Assembly (NCBI GenBank): GCA_963070105.1
Contig: OY718803.1
Span: 10,878,327-10,942,326 of the forward strand
From: Litomosoides sigmodontis
Lineage: Eukaryota; Nematoda; Chromadorea; Rhabditida; Onchocercidae
Reading direction: 5' to 3'
DNA length: 64,000 nt
The position numbers and the translations under genes were made by a program. This document shows, one piece after another, positions 36,269 through 50,200 of the stretch. The notes under the pieces are model-generated. The model saw only the letters and a program-made list of their open reading frames with translations, did no database searches and had not been told where the DNA came from. Position 1 is the stretch's first letter; each line of letters starts with the position of its first letter.

Positions 36269-39200
36269 GAAGTTGTAAACAACAAGAAATGAGATTTGCA
36301 TTGGAATGGATATTTTGCATAAAAATTTCCAGGACAATTTTTTCTTTTTTTTTGTTAAAACTCCGATTTAAAAGTTTAATGATTACTCTTTTTTTTGTAA
36401 AGTTATGGTTGAAGAAAAGGTGATTTTCATTAGTTAGTGATTCGCAAACATTTTCTATAGCTACAATATTGTTTTTGGAAATTTTAAAGCAGTTGAATTT
36501 ATGATTATTTGAATTAAAATTGCAATTATCTAGATGCACATCTGCAACTATTACTTTCTCTCATACTTACAATAAGTATATATTAATTATTCGAATTACA
36601 CTCTATTTAGGATAGTTTAATTGCATGGAAATTACATTAAAAACATTTTATACGTATAAATAGTTTGAGAATCTTTTTTTTATTATCCAGTATGGATAAC
36701 TGGGGATTAAAGTATCGGATTAGAAATGTAAGGGACATATGAAGGAATTGTCAAAAATGAATGTTTTAATTGTTCGGTCATAAAAATTCGAAATTGCTAC
36801 TTTTCTTCTTTGGATGCCTTCTTTTCCCTACCATTCTCTCCTCTCCCCTCTTCCCCTCTCTCTCGTACTTCGAACCATTTTCATCCAATCTTCATTTCTC
36901 ATGCAAATGTGTGCATTTGAATTCGGCATCACTGAGAGGAAAGGAGGTGAATTTAGACATCCATCTTATCGTTGTATCATCAAATTTTACAAAACTATCC
37001 GTAATCAATTTTTAATTATAATAAATTTGGGATTTGAGAGTTGTGCAACTTTGAAAAGTGAAGATATAGTTAGGAATTGCTGCAGTGAAATTTCAAGAAG
37101 GAATATGTTTTGAAAAGTTAAATTTAAAAGGAAAAGTTATGATTAGGGACGAGTAGAGTGAAATTTAGGGTTATGATTTCTTTCAAAAGAATTCAAATCT
37201 TGATTTTTTTTCGTGTGTTTAAGAAGCTCAAGCTTTTGTCTTTCGTTGTTTTTCGGAGGATTAAAATTTTTGCTATGATTGCTTATGCCGTTAAATCTCA
37301 AATGCATCTTTTATTTAAGCCTTTTCTTTTTTTTTTTATTTTTGTCAAATAATTTGAGTAATTTCTTTTTCAAAATTTCATTTCGAAATTTGTGGTTTCG
37401 GTGAAATTTCATATTTTATTATTATTTTATGAATGTTTTTTAATTATGGTTTAATTAGTAAATGTAATTTTTGTTCTTCATATTTAAAACATGGCAATTC
37501 CGAAACTTTTGCGTTTTTAATTTAACAAAAATTTTGTGTTTAACATCTCGGAGGGTTCCACACAAACTTCCCTTCTCATCGTTCCATTTTTGATTTTTGT
37601 TCCATTCTCCATTTTCATACAAATTTCAAATGATGCTGACAATGCTGGTAGTGATAGCGATGATGATAATGATAGTGACAATAGTGTAAACAGGAAGTCA
37701 ATCATATTAGTGATAACGGAGGTAATGATAATGACAATGCTGATTTTAATTTCAGTTTTTTTCGCTAATAATCATTCTTTTAATTGGTACAGTAACAAAG
37801 AAGGACTGTTCGAGTGATCAAAACACAATAGTCTTTTTGGAGAGTGTGATTAGGGTAAGAATGAAAAAGATGTGAGAAAAATCAGGTGAGTTGGAAAATA
37901 TAAAAGATGAACTAGCGATGAAGGTGCGGAAGATAGGGAGAAATGGAACAACCACTTTGAAATTGATTAATTCAATTCAATTCAAAGACAGGAAGAAACA
38001 TTTGAGAGTACGTTTAATTGATGATCGATTAATTTTTGATGTTTCATTTTACTCTTCGGAAATTGAGAATGATTGTTGAATTTAATAAAATTTTAAATTA
38101 ACTTTAAATATATGGTTTGATTTAAGTATATGCTTGAAAGTTTATTTGATAAATTTTGATAACCTAAATATCTTTTTCATTCATTGATGTATCACTTGAA
38201 TTTACATATCCCTTAATCGGTCAACATGAAAATGAATTACTGTAATTACTTTCATATGTGAATGAATGAATTGACCAATGAATTCATGATGAATCAGAAT
38301 CGCTGATACTCAGATAAAGTAATACTGCGTTTGTGTTATCTACCGGCTTCCTGCAGTTAACTTTTGCCTTTAAATTTTCGTATTTAACACTTTTGGATAA
38401 ATTTAAGATGCTAACATAAATTAAACCTTAAGACATGTAAAATAAAGATAACGAGCAGAGAAAGAAAGACAGAGAGAGAGAGGAAAATTGCAATTAAAAT
38501 TTGTTTGTTGTTTCCTAATTTTATTAATTAAGAATTTTCAACCAATAAAAATTATTAATTTTAACGGTTTTCGATGTATTTTTCGGATAAAGTTAAAATT
38601 TTTGAAACCTCTTAGTTGTAAAAAATTTATTGCGGCATGAAATTTTAAGACAAAGCGTAAATTTAACAATTAAACGGAAAGCATATTTAAGGATTTAGTA
38701 TGAGAATTTATATTTGAATCAATATTTCACACTATTGTGTACACCTTTCCCCTACAGATACTTTGACGCATGATAAATGGTGCATTGAAAGCTATTATCG
38801 GAACATTTAGACAAATTTATATTTCCTTTATAAATTTACACATTCATCATTTTCATATATTTACAGGAAGAAAACCAATCAAACTTCTTTTTGTTAAATT
38901 TAAATGTTCAATTTATATTTTGAAAATTTTAAGTCGAAGTTTCACTCAATTTGTTAAATTTAATAATAAAGAAAATCAAAAAAAGTTGTTGAGTTGTTGC
39001 TATTTGAAAAGTAATAATAAGTAATTGCCGTGGAAGAAGAAAAATAGTTGTTTGTCGTCGAATGTGACTGAATCCTTTTTATTTTCTCCAATAAAAGGAA
39101 AATGTGGAAAAGATTTTGAAATTTCGGGGAACGAATTTTGATGTGAAATAAATTAATTAATTATACAGTTAGTATTCTAAAAATTTTTTCAATGATTTTC

Positions 39201-41135
39201 AAAATATTCCTAAAATAACTAAAATTTGGAAATATTTCTTATGCTTAGCGAAACAGTACGCAATTAGCAAATATTCGCTTTGCTTGCTTTTCTGATGTTT
39301 ACAGTTTTTGTGGTGGAAAAGGAAGGAAAAAATTTGCCGAACTGTAATAGTACGCGTTCATTTACAGGAATTTTTTTAGAAAGAAAAACGAGAAATATTT
39401 CAATTTTTTTATAAAATTTTTATTTATTTATTTATTTTTTGAATTTTAAAATTGGAAAAAAAACGGAGGAGAAGAGATGGGAGGCATTTTATGAAATGCA
39501 TTGAATGAGTTGCTGCTGCTAAGTGATAGCTTTCTTGAAATTAGCATCTTTTTTTTCCCTTCGTCCGTTTTTTTCCTCCCTTTCATTTTTCATTCATTCC
39601 GCTTCCGTTCATTTTAGACTTCTCAAATTTCTATCAAATAAATGAAATTTCATACCTTCCTTCCTTCTTGTGAAATTGCGAAATGAACAAATTTTTAATG
39701 AAATGTTTTGCTTTCCTAATGTATCGCGCTACCTGTAAGCTATACGGTTTGTTGGCAATTGCAAAAATTTTTTTTATTCACATGAAATAGTAAAATATTT
39801 TTTGCTAATTGTTCATTATTTGATGTAATAGACGAAGTATTTTTAAAATTTCAGCAATTACAGAAATATTCTCTTCATTTTGTAAAATCAACGAATAGTT
39901 AGTTGGTTGACACTTTCCATTGATTTTGTGAATGAAGAAAGAAAATTTTAGAATTGTAGCATGTAGGGAAGGGGTATAAAAGCGATTTATAAAAATAAAA
40001 TAAAAGCCTAATTAATTAGATAATTACTTTCATTTCTTTTTTTCTTTCAATTTTTGTCGTACAGAAATATTGTGGCGTATGATTGATTCATTGATCAATT
40101 GGAAATGAAATGAAAAAGCAATGAAAGTTATTAATTCAAAATTAATGGTATGAAGAAAAAGAGAGGAATAATTGGGAAGAAAATTTTGTGAAATTGTTAA
40201 ATTATTATTCAGGAAGAGCAGTTTTATTTTTTTTTGCTGAAAAAAAATTTTTTTCAATCTTATTGCTGATTTCTTTTTTTCTAAGGAAAGAAAATTTCCC
40301 CAATTAATCATTTTTACTTGCATTATTTTAGTATTATTAAGACTTCACATGTCTACCCTGTTATTGTCATTTCAATTAATTCTTTCATAAATAATTTTTA
40401 AAAAGAATAGCAATGAAATTTTCATGTTTCTTTCTCACTGTCATATCACATCTTACCTGCCTTATTATTTCCTTTCTAACAATATGTGGGCGGTCATCAT
40501 CATCGGGGAATTAATTTCAGGAAAACAAAAATATTTTTAATTTCTCACTGAAAGGCAATTACAATTAATTGCCCATATCATTCCTATTATTCATTCTCTT
40601 TTATTCAATTATCCCATTATGATGCGCGTACGTGTGTGCGTGCATACGTGGATGGAGTTTGCCTGCGATTATCAGTTTTTTTTGTTTCAAATACTCAAAG
40701 GGCTTAATTGAATTTTGAGTGCGCCTATATGACGTATGATAAGAAACCTGTAGACGTGTACGTATGCGTGTACGTATGTATACAATTTGCATATGTCATT
40801 TGCAGATGCCGCACAGGTGCACCCAGCGGTACAAACATATGTATTGTTAGTGATGGGTGATGAGGAATTTGTATCTTAAAGATATCAGTTTATCAGTATC
40901 AGATGATTGTTGAATTAGACATGAATGGGTGAATGTTTGATGCATAAGGAAAAAGGAGGAGGGGGAGAGAAAGAGAGAGGAAGAGGAAGGAATTTGTACG
41001 ATGAAAGGACACGGATATTTACTTGTAAGATTAAGGAATGGATGAAAGAAAGAATAGACAAATGAGGAAGAAGGAGAGGGAGAGAGAGAGAGGGGAAAAA
41101 GAGAAAAATGAATTTATTTGAAATGCTTCGATAAA

Positions 41136-41200
<65 letters not shown>

Positions 41201-44200
41201 ATATGCATCCATCAATCATTTGTCTCATTTCTTCCAATATTTTTCATTTTTAAATTTCAAAAATAAAATTTTTTTCCCATTTCCTTTTGTTTTACTGCTA
41301 TATTTAGTGGTTTTTTGTTTTCTTTTCCTTTCTTAATTCTCTGCAATTTCCTTTGTTTTTATTTATCTAAAATTTTCTTTTTTTTTTAGTTCTAATTTAC
41401 GCGATGTGATAGTTTCAGTTGGATTCGTTTACTTCTATTTTGAATTTCATAACAGCTTTTTTTTAATTGGATTGTGTAAAGCTTGCGTATCTGTTTATCT
41501 TTCCTTTCACTTTCATGTCAGTTTATTAGTCTCGTTGGTTCGATTCATTTCAGTTCCTTCTTCCTCGCTCCGTCCTCTTTTCCATCTTTTAGATTAAATG
41601 ATGAGAGATATTGCAAACGTGTTGTCTAACGCATTTAGCGTAAAACGTATTGTAAGTGATGAATGAAGAGAAGATAAGGTTAAAATTGATATTAAATTCA
41701 ATCTAAAGCTTTTTCCCACTTGCCACTTATCACTCTCTCTCCCTCTCTCTTTTCATGTCTTCCCCTTTCTCTTCTTTCATCATTTACACAAAATGTTATA
41801 GGATTTTGTTAATGCAAAAAGAAGTCATTAAATATTTTTGCTATGATAATGGTGACGATGATGGATCTCTTTTCCTCCTCTCAATCATTTTTTCCTCCTC
41901 TCTTTCATTTTTATTTTTGATAAATGAGATTAGTTAATTAAAATTTTCCACAACCTGCTCTAACATCCTTCCTGACCGTACCACTTCCATAGTATTATTT
42001 TAGGAGCAATTAACTTCATTTACTGGAAAATTTCATTTTGAGAAAAAGTTTTAATGTCGTTTTGCAATTCCTCGCATGCAATTGAAAGCATTTTATCAAT
42101 TTTTGATGGGAAAAAAAGTTTGACAGAAGCAAGGAGTAATTATCATTGATAATATCTAACATTAATCATTTATTTCACTTCTTGTCAATTAATGATATGA
42201 AGCAGTCAATTGTTTTAGTAGAATTTTTTCAAATGTTTAATTTATCAATGAAGTTTTGAGTGCAGCATTGTGTTAGTCAAATATTGCTTTTAAATAAGCA
42301 TTTAATTAAAAGAGAAAATTTTCATTTTCGATTTGAAAGCGATTTTCCGACTCATTTTTTCCCATTCTTTTCATAATTTCAGTCTTTTATTGCAACGCAT
42401 ATGTTAGCGATTTTTTGCATTTGGGAAATTTGTCAAGTTTTGAAATTTTCTTTACGTGTGTATGTGTGTGTGCCCGTGTGTGTGTGTGTGTATGTGTGTG
42501 TGTGTGTGTGTGTGTGTCGATAATTTAATTTTAGTTGATAGTTTCATGTTCAGTTCGTTGTCGATCATTGAATTTTATGCTGAGCAAATAAAATTCGGCG
42601 AAATATGGCCAACCGTTGGAGAACGATGATACACTTGGGAGTGGACAATTCGGCCAGTGAATACGTGTCGATATAGGCCTTTCGGGATAGTACATGTCTT
42701 ATATGATAAATTATATTGGTATATATATGTGTGTGTGCGTGTGTGTAAAATTCGCTACGCTACGTACATGCGTGTACGTAGCGGATTTTTTTTTCTTTTC
42801 CGTTAATGCTAAGAACAAGTGAAAACGAAATGTGTGTAAAAATAAAATGACGTTTTTATGGTTTGAAGTGAATGCCTTCAATTACTTCTAATGTGACAAA
42901 TTAAATTGTTAATTAATTTGTTAACATTTTTGATTTGAAATTTTACTTTTTATTGTTTTTTTGCCGTTTAGAGAGGAGGAAAAAATCGAAGGGCGAATGT
43001 AAATTGAGGAACCAGAAGCGAAGGAGCAATAATCGTTGCAAACGTTTTTCATAACAATTTTTCCTGTTTTAATTCTAACAAAAATTAAGTTAAATTTCTT
43101 GCAAATTGGGACTTTCGGCTTTTTTTTTCGAAAACTTATCAGTGAAATGTGAGAGTGATTAGAGAAGTAAAGGAAAAAGCAGAAAAAATTAAGTTATAAG
43201 AGGCGAAACAATTGTGCAAGATGACAAAGGATGATCGATTGACTGATCGATAAGAGAAGAAAATTTTTTAGTGATAATTATTTGCACGATAACACTGTAT
43301 TATCACTTCAAGTAATGATAAATTTTATTACAAAGTTTTAGGAATAAAATCATTATTTTTCAATGTTCTTTCTTCTTTTCCGCCTACCCTCTTGCAGCGC
43401 TTCAGTTTTATAATTCATTTTTTTATCATTAGGAAAATTCAATTTAAGTTTAGATTTTCAGTGGGCAATAATAGTTCGATATCAATGATGCCGAATTCGA
43501 TGCCATCGTTTTTTGCAAATCCTTTCATGACACCGTTTATGCCGCAACAACCTAGTACCGTAAATGCAACGGCGGTGTTCGGTGGTGCTGCCGGTCGCGA
43601 TAATAGCGGCAGCAGTGATGGTGGTGATGGCAGTGCCGTTAGCGGTGGAGCGGCTGAGTGCTCTCAATTATGTGGTCCGGAAAACTGTGATTATCGTAGT
43701 AATCCGTTACAAACCGGTAATTACGTTAGCTTACAATGTCAAGAAGTGATGCAACATTACATTCAAAGCTTGATGGCAGCAGCATCGCAACTTCCTGGCA
43801 CTAATAATTTAGCTTCCTCATTGTCACTCTTATCATCGTCGGAAGGTACTACTACTACAACCACCGCAACTATCAGTGCTGCAACGCCAGCTGCTTCTGT
43901 TAATGGCAGTGATAATGATAATAACCAGGTTTGCTTTCCTCGTCATTTTGCATTTCATTATTGATTTCGATTGAATTTTAACATTGAAATGGCAATTAAA
44001 TTTATAGTAAGTCGCTAAATTTTAACTTTTGAAGTTTGTTAAATGAAATTGAAATTTCATACATTATTAAAGCGTAGCTTTTAGTACGTGAACGATCAAT
44101 TCTCATTCATTCATCTTTTTTTAATATTTTTCATTTCTCTCTCTTTATCTCTCTCTCTCTCTTCCTTCTGTCTTTTTTTCCTTTCCATTTCTGAAATATC

Positions 44201-47200
44201 AGTAGATTCAGTTTTATTTTCGTCTTCTTTTCTCCTTTAATCTATTGATATGAAAAATATTAGATTTTTAAAGGAATAATTTTTTCATTATTTGTCCCTC
44301 TGTTTGAAGGAGGCGAGGCGAGGGGAAATGTAATAGGAGATCATAAGAAGGAGAAAAGGGAAAAAATTTCACCTAACTATGATGGAAATTACAATCGATA
44401 TTTTATTGTTTTATTTAGACTTATTATACAGTTGACGTCTATTTTTTACGTTGCATGACGTATAGCTTCTTTTCTTTTTTAAATCATGCAATCTGACTTT
44501 TTTTACATTTAAAAATTTAGCTTCTAAATGTTGAATCCATTGGCTTACGCATAGTTTTCGCATATCATTCACATGCTTTAACGTATAGTTTTATAATGTA
44601 CACTTACAGTAAATAGAGCGTTATTAATTAATTAATATTGGATTAGAAAAGAATTAATTTAAATCATTTCAAAAACGTGGGATACTAATTTGAGAAGGGA
44701 AGAATTAGCAAGGATCGTAGGGGATTTTTATTATCGGAAAAAAGCTGGCGAAAATGCGCTTTGAAGGATTTTATTAGTGCTTGTTGAATTTAGTGAGAGG
44801 AGGGAGGAGAGAGAGAGAGGGTGGAATTTATGAAGGATGGGAAGACGGTAAGCGATTTGTATTAATTTAACTCATTTTATTATGGTATTATTTTGTAAGG
44901 TAAATGACAGTGAGGCACATTTTGTTTTTCACTCACTAAATATTGAATTCGAATTCGCTTCATTGCAGTTGATAGGTAGTAATCAGGAACCATTAGCCGT
45001 TGATGCCGGATGCTTTCCCATGGATTTTCCAAATGCTTTGCCGGCATTGATTCATAGCATCCAACAACAGTTATACCTCAACAATCCGACAGTATCGCAG
45101 TATGCTAATTCTATTCCGGTGAATTTTTACTTTGTTCAGTTATTTTCCAGCATTATTGAAAATTATTCGTTTTCGTTAAAATTTTTTAAATTGATGCTGT
45201 ATAAGTTAATTGATTCATCATACGCATGAAGCGTAGTTGTTTGACTGCTTAGGAATACAATAATTATGATGATCTTAAAGGAGTTATTCTTGCCAATTTT
45301 GCTTCCTCACAGTAACTCCTGGAAAGAATAAGTGTTGCTTATATATTGCAGGGAAGAACTTAGAACATATCATTAAATGTAAAATGGATAATTTCAAAAA
45401 AACGAAATATTGAATAGAAATTGATTTCCAAAATATGTTTGATGCTCGTAATATGTTGGAGTGATTTAAATTGAATTTTCTTTTCTTTCGGCATAATTCA
45501 ATTACAAAAGATTTTTGATTTAAATTTAGTTAGTCAGTAATATTGAATTCTTCAGATATCAATAATATGTGTGTATTGTTTGTTGAAATGGTAGTGGGTC
45601 TTAGAGGTTACGGTGTAGATATGGTAGGCCTTAGAGTTACGGTGTAAATGTGATAGCCATAGAGGTAAATAAACAAATTTACGGGAATTAAATGATATAA
45701 TTCTTTAATTATTTATGTTCCGCGTTTTTCGCTTTCTTCCGTCATTTTCGCCATCATTGCTCAGTTTCCTTTATATCAATTTTTTGGAATTAAAAATGGA
45801 AAAGGCGAAATTAGTGAAATAAATGGAGGAGAGGGAAATTGAAGAATGGGTGGCAATTTTTACAGTACCAATAAATGCTCATTTAAATTTTCTGAAGAAA
45901 AAAATGCTTTTACCATTGGTGCTAGCAATATAATTCTTGACTTAATGGAAGGGGAAGGGAAAAAAAGAGAGAGAGGGAGGAGGATGAAAAGGAAGAAGAA
46001 AGGGAGAGAGAAAAGAACAGGAAAAAAGCAAATATTCTATGGAATTAATTTTTTTCATTGGACTAAAAATATATTTTTCAAACTAATATTATGTTAAATG
46101 TAATTGTTAATTAGCATAGGGAAGAATAGCGAATGTATTTTTATCCATTTTAATAACAAATTTTAAGCGTTAAATGCTTTTAAAATTGAACTGAATATTT
46201 TCAACAAATTTAATTACACGAAAATATAGAAATGTTAGGAGATGTTAGAAATGTTTTTTTTGCTTCATTAAATTATTATTATTATTGGAATTAATTATTA
46301 TTTTAGGTTTCGAAGATATCGAATGTTGCAGCGAAAATGGATGAGAGCGAAAAAAATATTAACGAAAATAAAAATTGCAGAGGAAAGGAGGACGATGAAA
46401 GTAATGAAATTAAGATGATTGGTGGGAGATGTTGAAATTTTTAATTAAAAGAAAAATCTTAATTTCCGAAACATTTCAGTTGCTTACTTTTTCTTTGTTT
46501 GATTTCTTCCCACGTTTTTCCAAAAAGTTTTGCTTAAAGCAATTTTTATGAAACACGATCGGATGATTAATTATGTTTTACTTCGTAGAAATCAAAAAAA
46601 TTATCGGATGTATCTTTTACAGGTGATAGTATTGGATCGTTGGAACAACACGATAGCATAACTAATCCTGATGAAATTCACCAGGTTTGAACGAATAATT
46701 TAATAATTCAATAATTTAACTTTGAAAAAAAACTTCTTTATTAGCCTATGTATTTTCACTCGCTTTTTTTCTGTTTTTTAAAATTTAAACCGGACATTAA
46801 AATGAATTACTAAATTTTTACGAAAATGCTTTTCCTATTTGAAACATTTGAAAAATTTTCAACTTCTTCGATTTCAAATGTTGAGGAGATTTCCAGGAGA
46901 GTGAAGGTACTCATTCAACTGATTTTCCATCAGCAACTGATGCTGCGAAATGTTGTAATGGTACATTGAATGATGAAAATTTAACGAAACAAAAAATTGC
47001 AAAAGAAGAGGATAACTCGGAAATTACCACTAATGAATTATCATCGATGAATTCATCGAAATTATCGCAAGCAGTGCCATCGAACATATCAACTTCGCAT
47101 CCCTCCAATCCACCTAAAAGCATGCCTGAATCATCGCTGTCATCGGTACTGTTATCAAATGGTACTAGTGGTGGTGGCGGTGGTGTGACAAGCATTCAGG

Positions 47201-50200
47201 ACGAATGCCGAACGTCTGTTTTGATTAAAAAGCAAATGAATGAAATTGATAGGGAGATTAATCGACGAATACAAAATCGAAATATTAAAAAAGTATGTTT
47301 TGAATTTAATTATTTGAAGTATACAGTCCACACATCAACATATGCATCATCCTATCCTGTCCTATCATTAACGCAATTTCAATTTACTTATTTGTAATTT
47401 GATAGCAGTAAGTTAACCGTATGTGTTGATAAGACTTTTTCATCACCCTTATCTTTGCCACATATCATCATCCTTCGATTTCCACTTCATTTACGTTCAC
47501 ACATTTGAATTGATCTCAGATGGATAACATACTCGTTATAAGTGATCAATTAAAATTTAATGCTAAAGATATGTCCGTTGTATTTATAAAGTACTGAAAA
47601 TGTGAATATTTAGCAGCATTCAGTCAAATGTCAAATGTTTAAACTGAGTTTTCCTAGTTGAAAATTCAAAATATTTGTTTATATATTGCAGGATATTTAG
47701 TCCTTGGCAGCTTGTAACATACTGAAATGAATACTGAAAATGTAGAATTCAACATATTTATACTTGTAACTATGGATTTTGAAAATGTTAAAGCTATGCT
47801 GCTTTCTTTTTCTGCTTAATTAATTATTTTACTAATGAATAATTAAAGATGAGATGATAGAATTGGAACTCCTATTTATGTTGTGGAAATGTTTGAAAAG
47901 ATCTATTTCAAATTGATCTATGCAATTGCTATTATTATTATTAGAAATATAGAGAATATAAATTAGTAAATTATAACGGAAATTTTGTATTTCATTTTTG
48001 TTAAAAAAAATTTTTTAAAGCTTTCCTGAAATGAGCTAGAATATAAGAGATGAAATGTTAAGAAAAAGAATAGATAGATTTTTGTTTTGTTTAGTGTTTT
48101 TTTTTTCTTTCAGATTGATGAAAAAGAGTTGGCTCAACTTTTGAGTTCTGTCAATAGTTGTAGTTATCAGTCTGCTTGCACCCAACTACAGTACCCATCA
48201 GTATATGCTATTTCAGCTGATACAACAAATCAGGTTTTCCGGAGAAATTTGTTAATTGTTGTCGTCCTCTCTTCTCTATATATACATATGTGTGTTTGTC
48301 AGTGTACATTTTTGCTAGTGCATTTGATATCTCATTATGAAGTAAGTAATAATGTGAAGCTAGTAGTCGTGCTCAACGTAATGCAAACGTAGTATCCTTT
48401 CTTAGTTTCAAAATTTGCATATTAGATAACTTATGTATGTGTTTACAACATTGCTATCCTAAAAGAACTTTTTTTTATAGCTTTTTTTCTCAACTTAATG
48501 ATTTTATATTAAGTGACAACGATAATAATATATATTCGCTGAAATTGAACGATCGGATATATTGGATTAAAAGTTTAATTAGAAGCGAGACTATTTAAGG
48601 TGAACTGATGGTGTAAGTTGAAGGATACAACATACTGGAAAATTAATTAGCAGTAGTCTGCAGGATGCGGAATACCGGGAGATCAGGTAATAGTAGTGGT
48701 AGTTAAAGGGGCAAAATGGCGGAAGATGACGTAGTAGTGCTAGTAACAGGTTGAACTTTGGTATTCTACCGCCGATAATTATGCATTACGGTGGTTTAAA
48801 CCGAATGAGAACGATCTAAAGGTGAGGAATACCAAAAGATTAAGTAGTACCGCAGGACTAATAGTAGTGGTAGTAGCAGTAGCAGGTCGATGAACGGAAG
48901 TTGGAAAGAAAACGAACATTGAACGCTTACATGCTAATAAACGTTTATGAGCCATCTGCACAAGTGTTCATCATTAATCCCAGGCTAAATAAACTGTTAT
49001 GAGATTTTAGATAGCCAACCGGTTTACAGTATGATTTGATATGTTTTGGTGGTGAACGGTAATTCGGATGACTGCTCGTACTAACTTACAACTATGAGTT
49101 ATAGGAAATGACGGGCGTTTCTATCTAAACTGTACGAAAAGATAAATTTGGTAGAGAGTAGTTGTGTAGTTTCTGTTGTATTGACTGATACGCTCTGCGA
49201 ATACTGTCTGATTTCTGATTTTCCGTCTGATCGGTGAAGAACGTTGATTTGCAAGCAGTAATGAAGCGCATTAAACGTTATCGCCAAATATTTCTTGTGT
49301 TTTAAAAATTGTAACATTTAAAGCATTTCAAGTTGTAATATTAAAAATAATTATTAGCTATCTTTTTGCATGCAATTTCTTTTCCGTTCTTTTTTTAATT
49401 TTAATTTCGATATTTTTTCCTCATAATTTTTGTCAAAGCGTTTTTTTTTTACTCTTAATTTTTCACTCTAACTTTTATTCAGTCCAAAATAGAGTTAACT
49501 TAAAAATTCAATTCTTTTTTATTTACGTTTTTTTTTTGCAGAGCGCTTTATCGTTTGGTTGTGGTGAAGAAAGGAAATTGGACGCTTCAACGTCAAAACC
49601 AACGTTGGAGCAACTTCGTAATTCATTTGCCCTGCCAATTGTATCGTCAAATTCCGTCGTCCCATCACAATCGTCCACGTGTCACCGTTTCCAACAACAA
49701 CAACAACAGCAACAGCAATTTCCAGCCCTGTATTTGGGTATGCCAGGTGGACCGCCAACTGATTGCACCGCTATGGTACCATCACAAAATTGCTGCTCCG
49801 CATCATTGCCAACTACTGTGACGCAATTTACGCATGCAGCTGCAGCTGCAGCTGCCGTAGCAGCTTTTGGTACCATTTCACCACAATCATATCCTCAATT
49901 TCAACCATATTTTCAAACAGCACCGCGACCACCACTACCACCACCACAATCAGCACCGCCGCCACCATCCCACGCATATTATTTCCCCAGCACACATCAA
50001 CATATTTCACCAGAGGTTACTTAATTTATTTAAAAAAAAAAATTAATTTAAACAACATTCAGGAATTTTTCTTATGAATGCATAATTTAATGGTGAAAAA
50101 ATTTATAAACTTTGTAACTGATTTGTTTTGAATTACAATTTGATGGCAGTTGTTGTAGATGGAAATTTTCAAGCTTTAATTTTAGCAAATGTTTACCGTT

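Larger units (their letters stand above)
33574..43461 (+). other. Large first intron of lin-10
   Basis: A 9.9-kb intron inferred from phase-compatible joining of exon 1 to exon 2. It contains an antisense ORF pair (33810-34403), a CT-rich tract near 34626-34685, a (TTG)n run at 36235-36269, a (CA)n array at 41138-41197, a GT tract at 42456-42517 and a perfect palindrome at 42758-42783. Large first introns commonly carry regulatory DNA, but no element is identifiable here. Confidence 0.6.

Noticed and set aside
36225..36539. 104-codon minus-strand ORF ending in poly-Gln.
   Set aside because: The poly-Gln comes from the TTG microsatellite and the rest is AT-biased Asn/Lys/Phe sequence without splice support.
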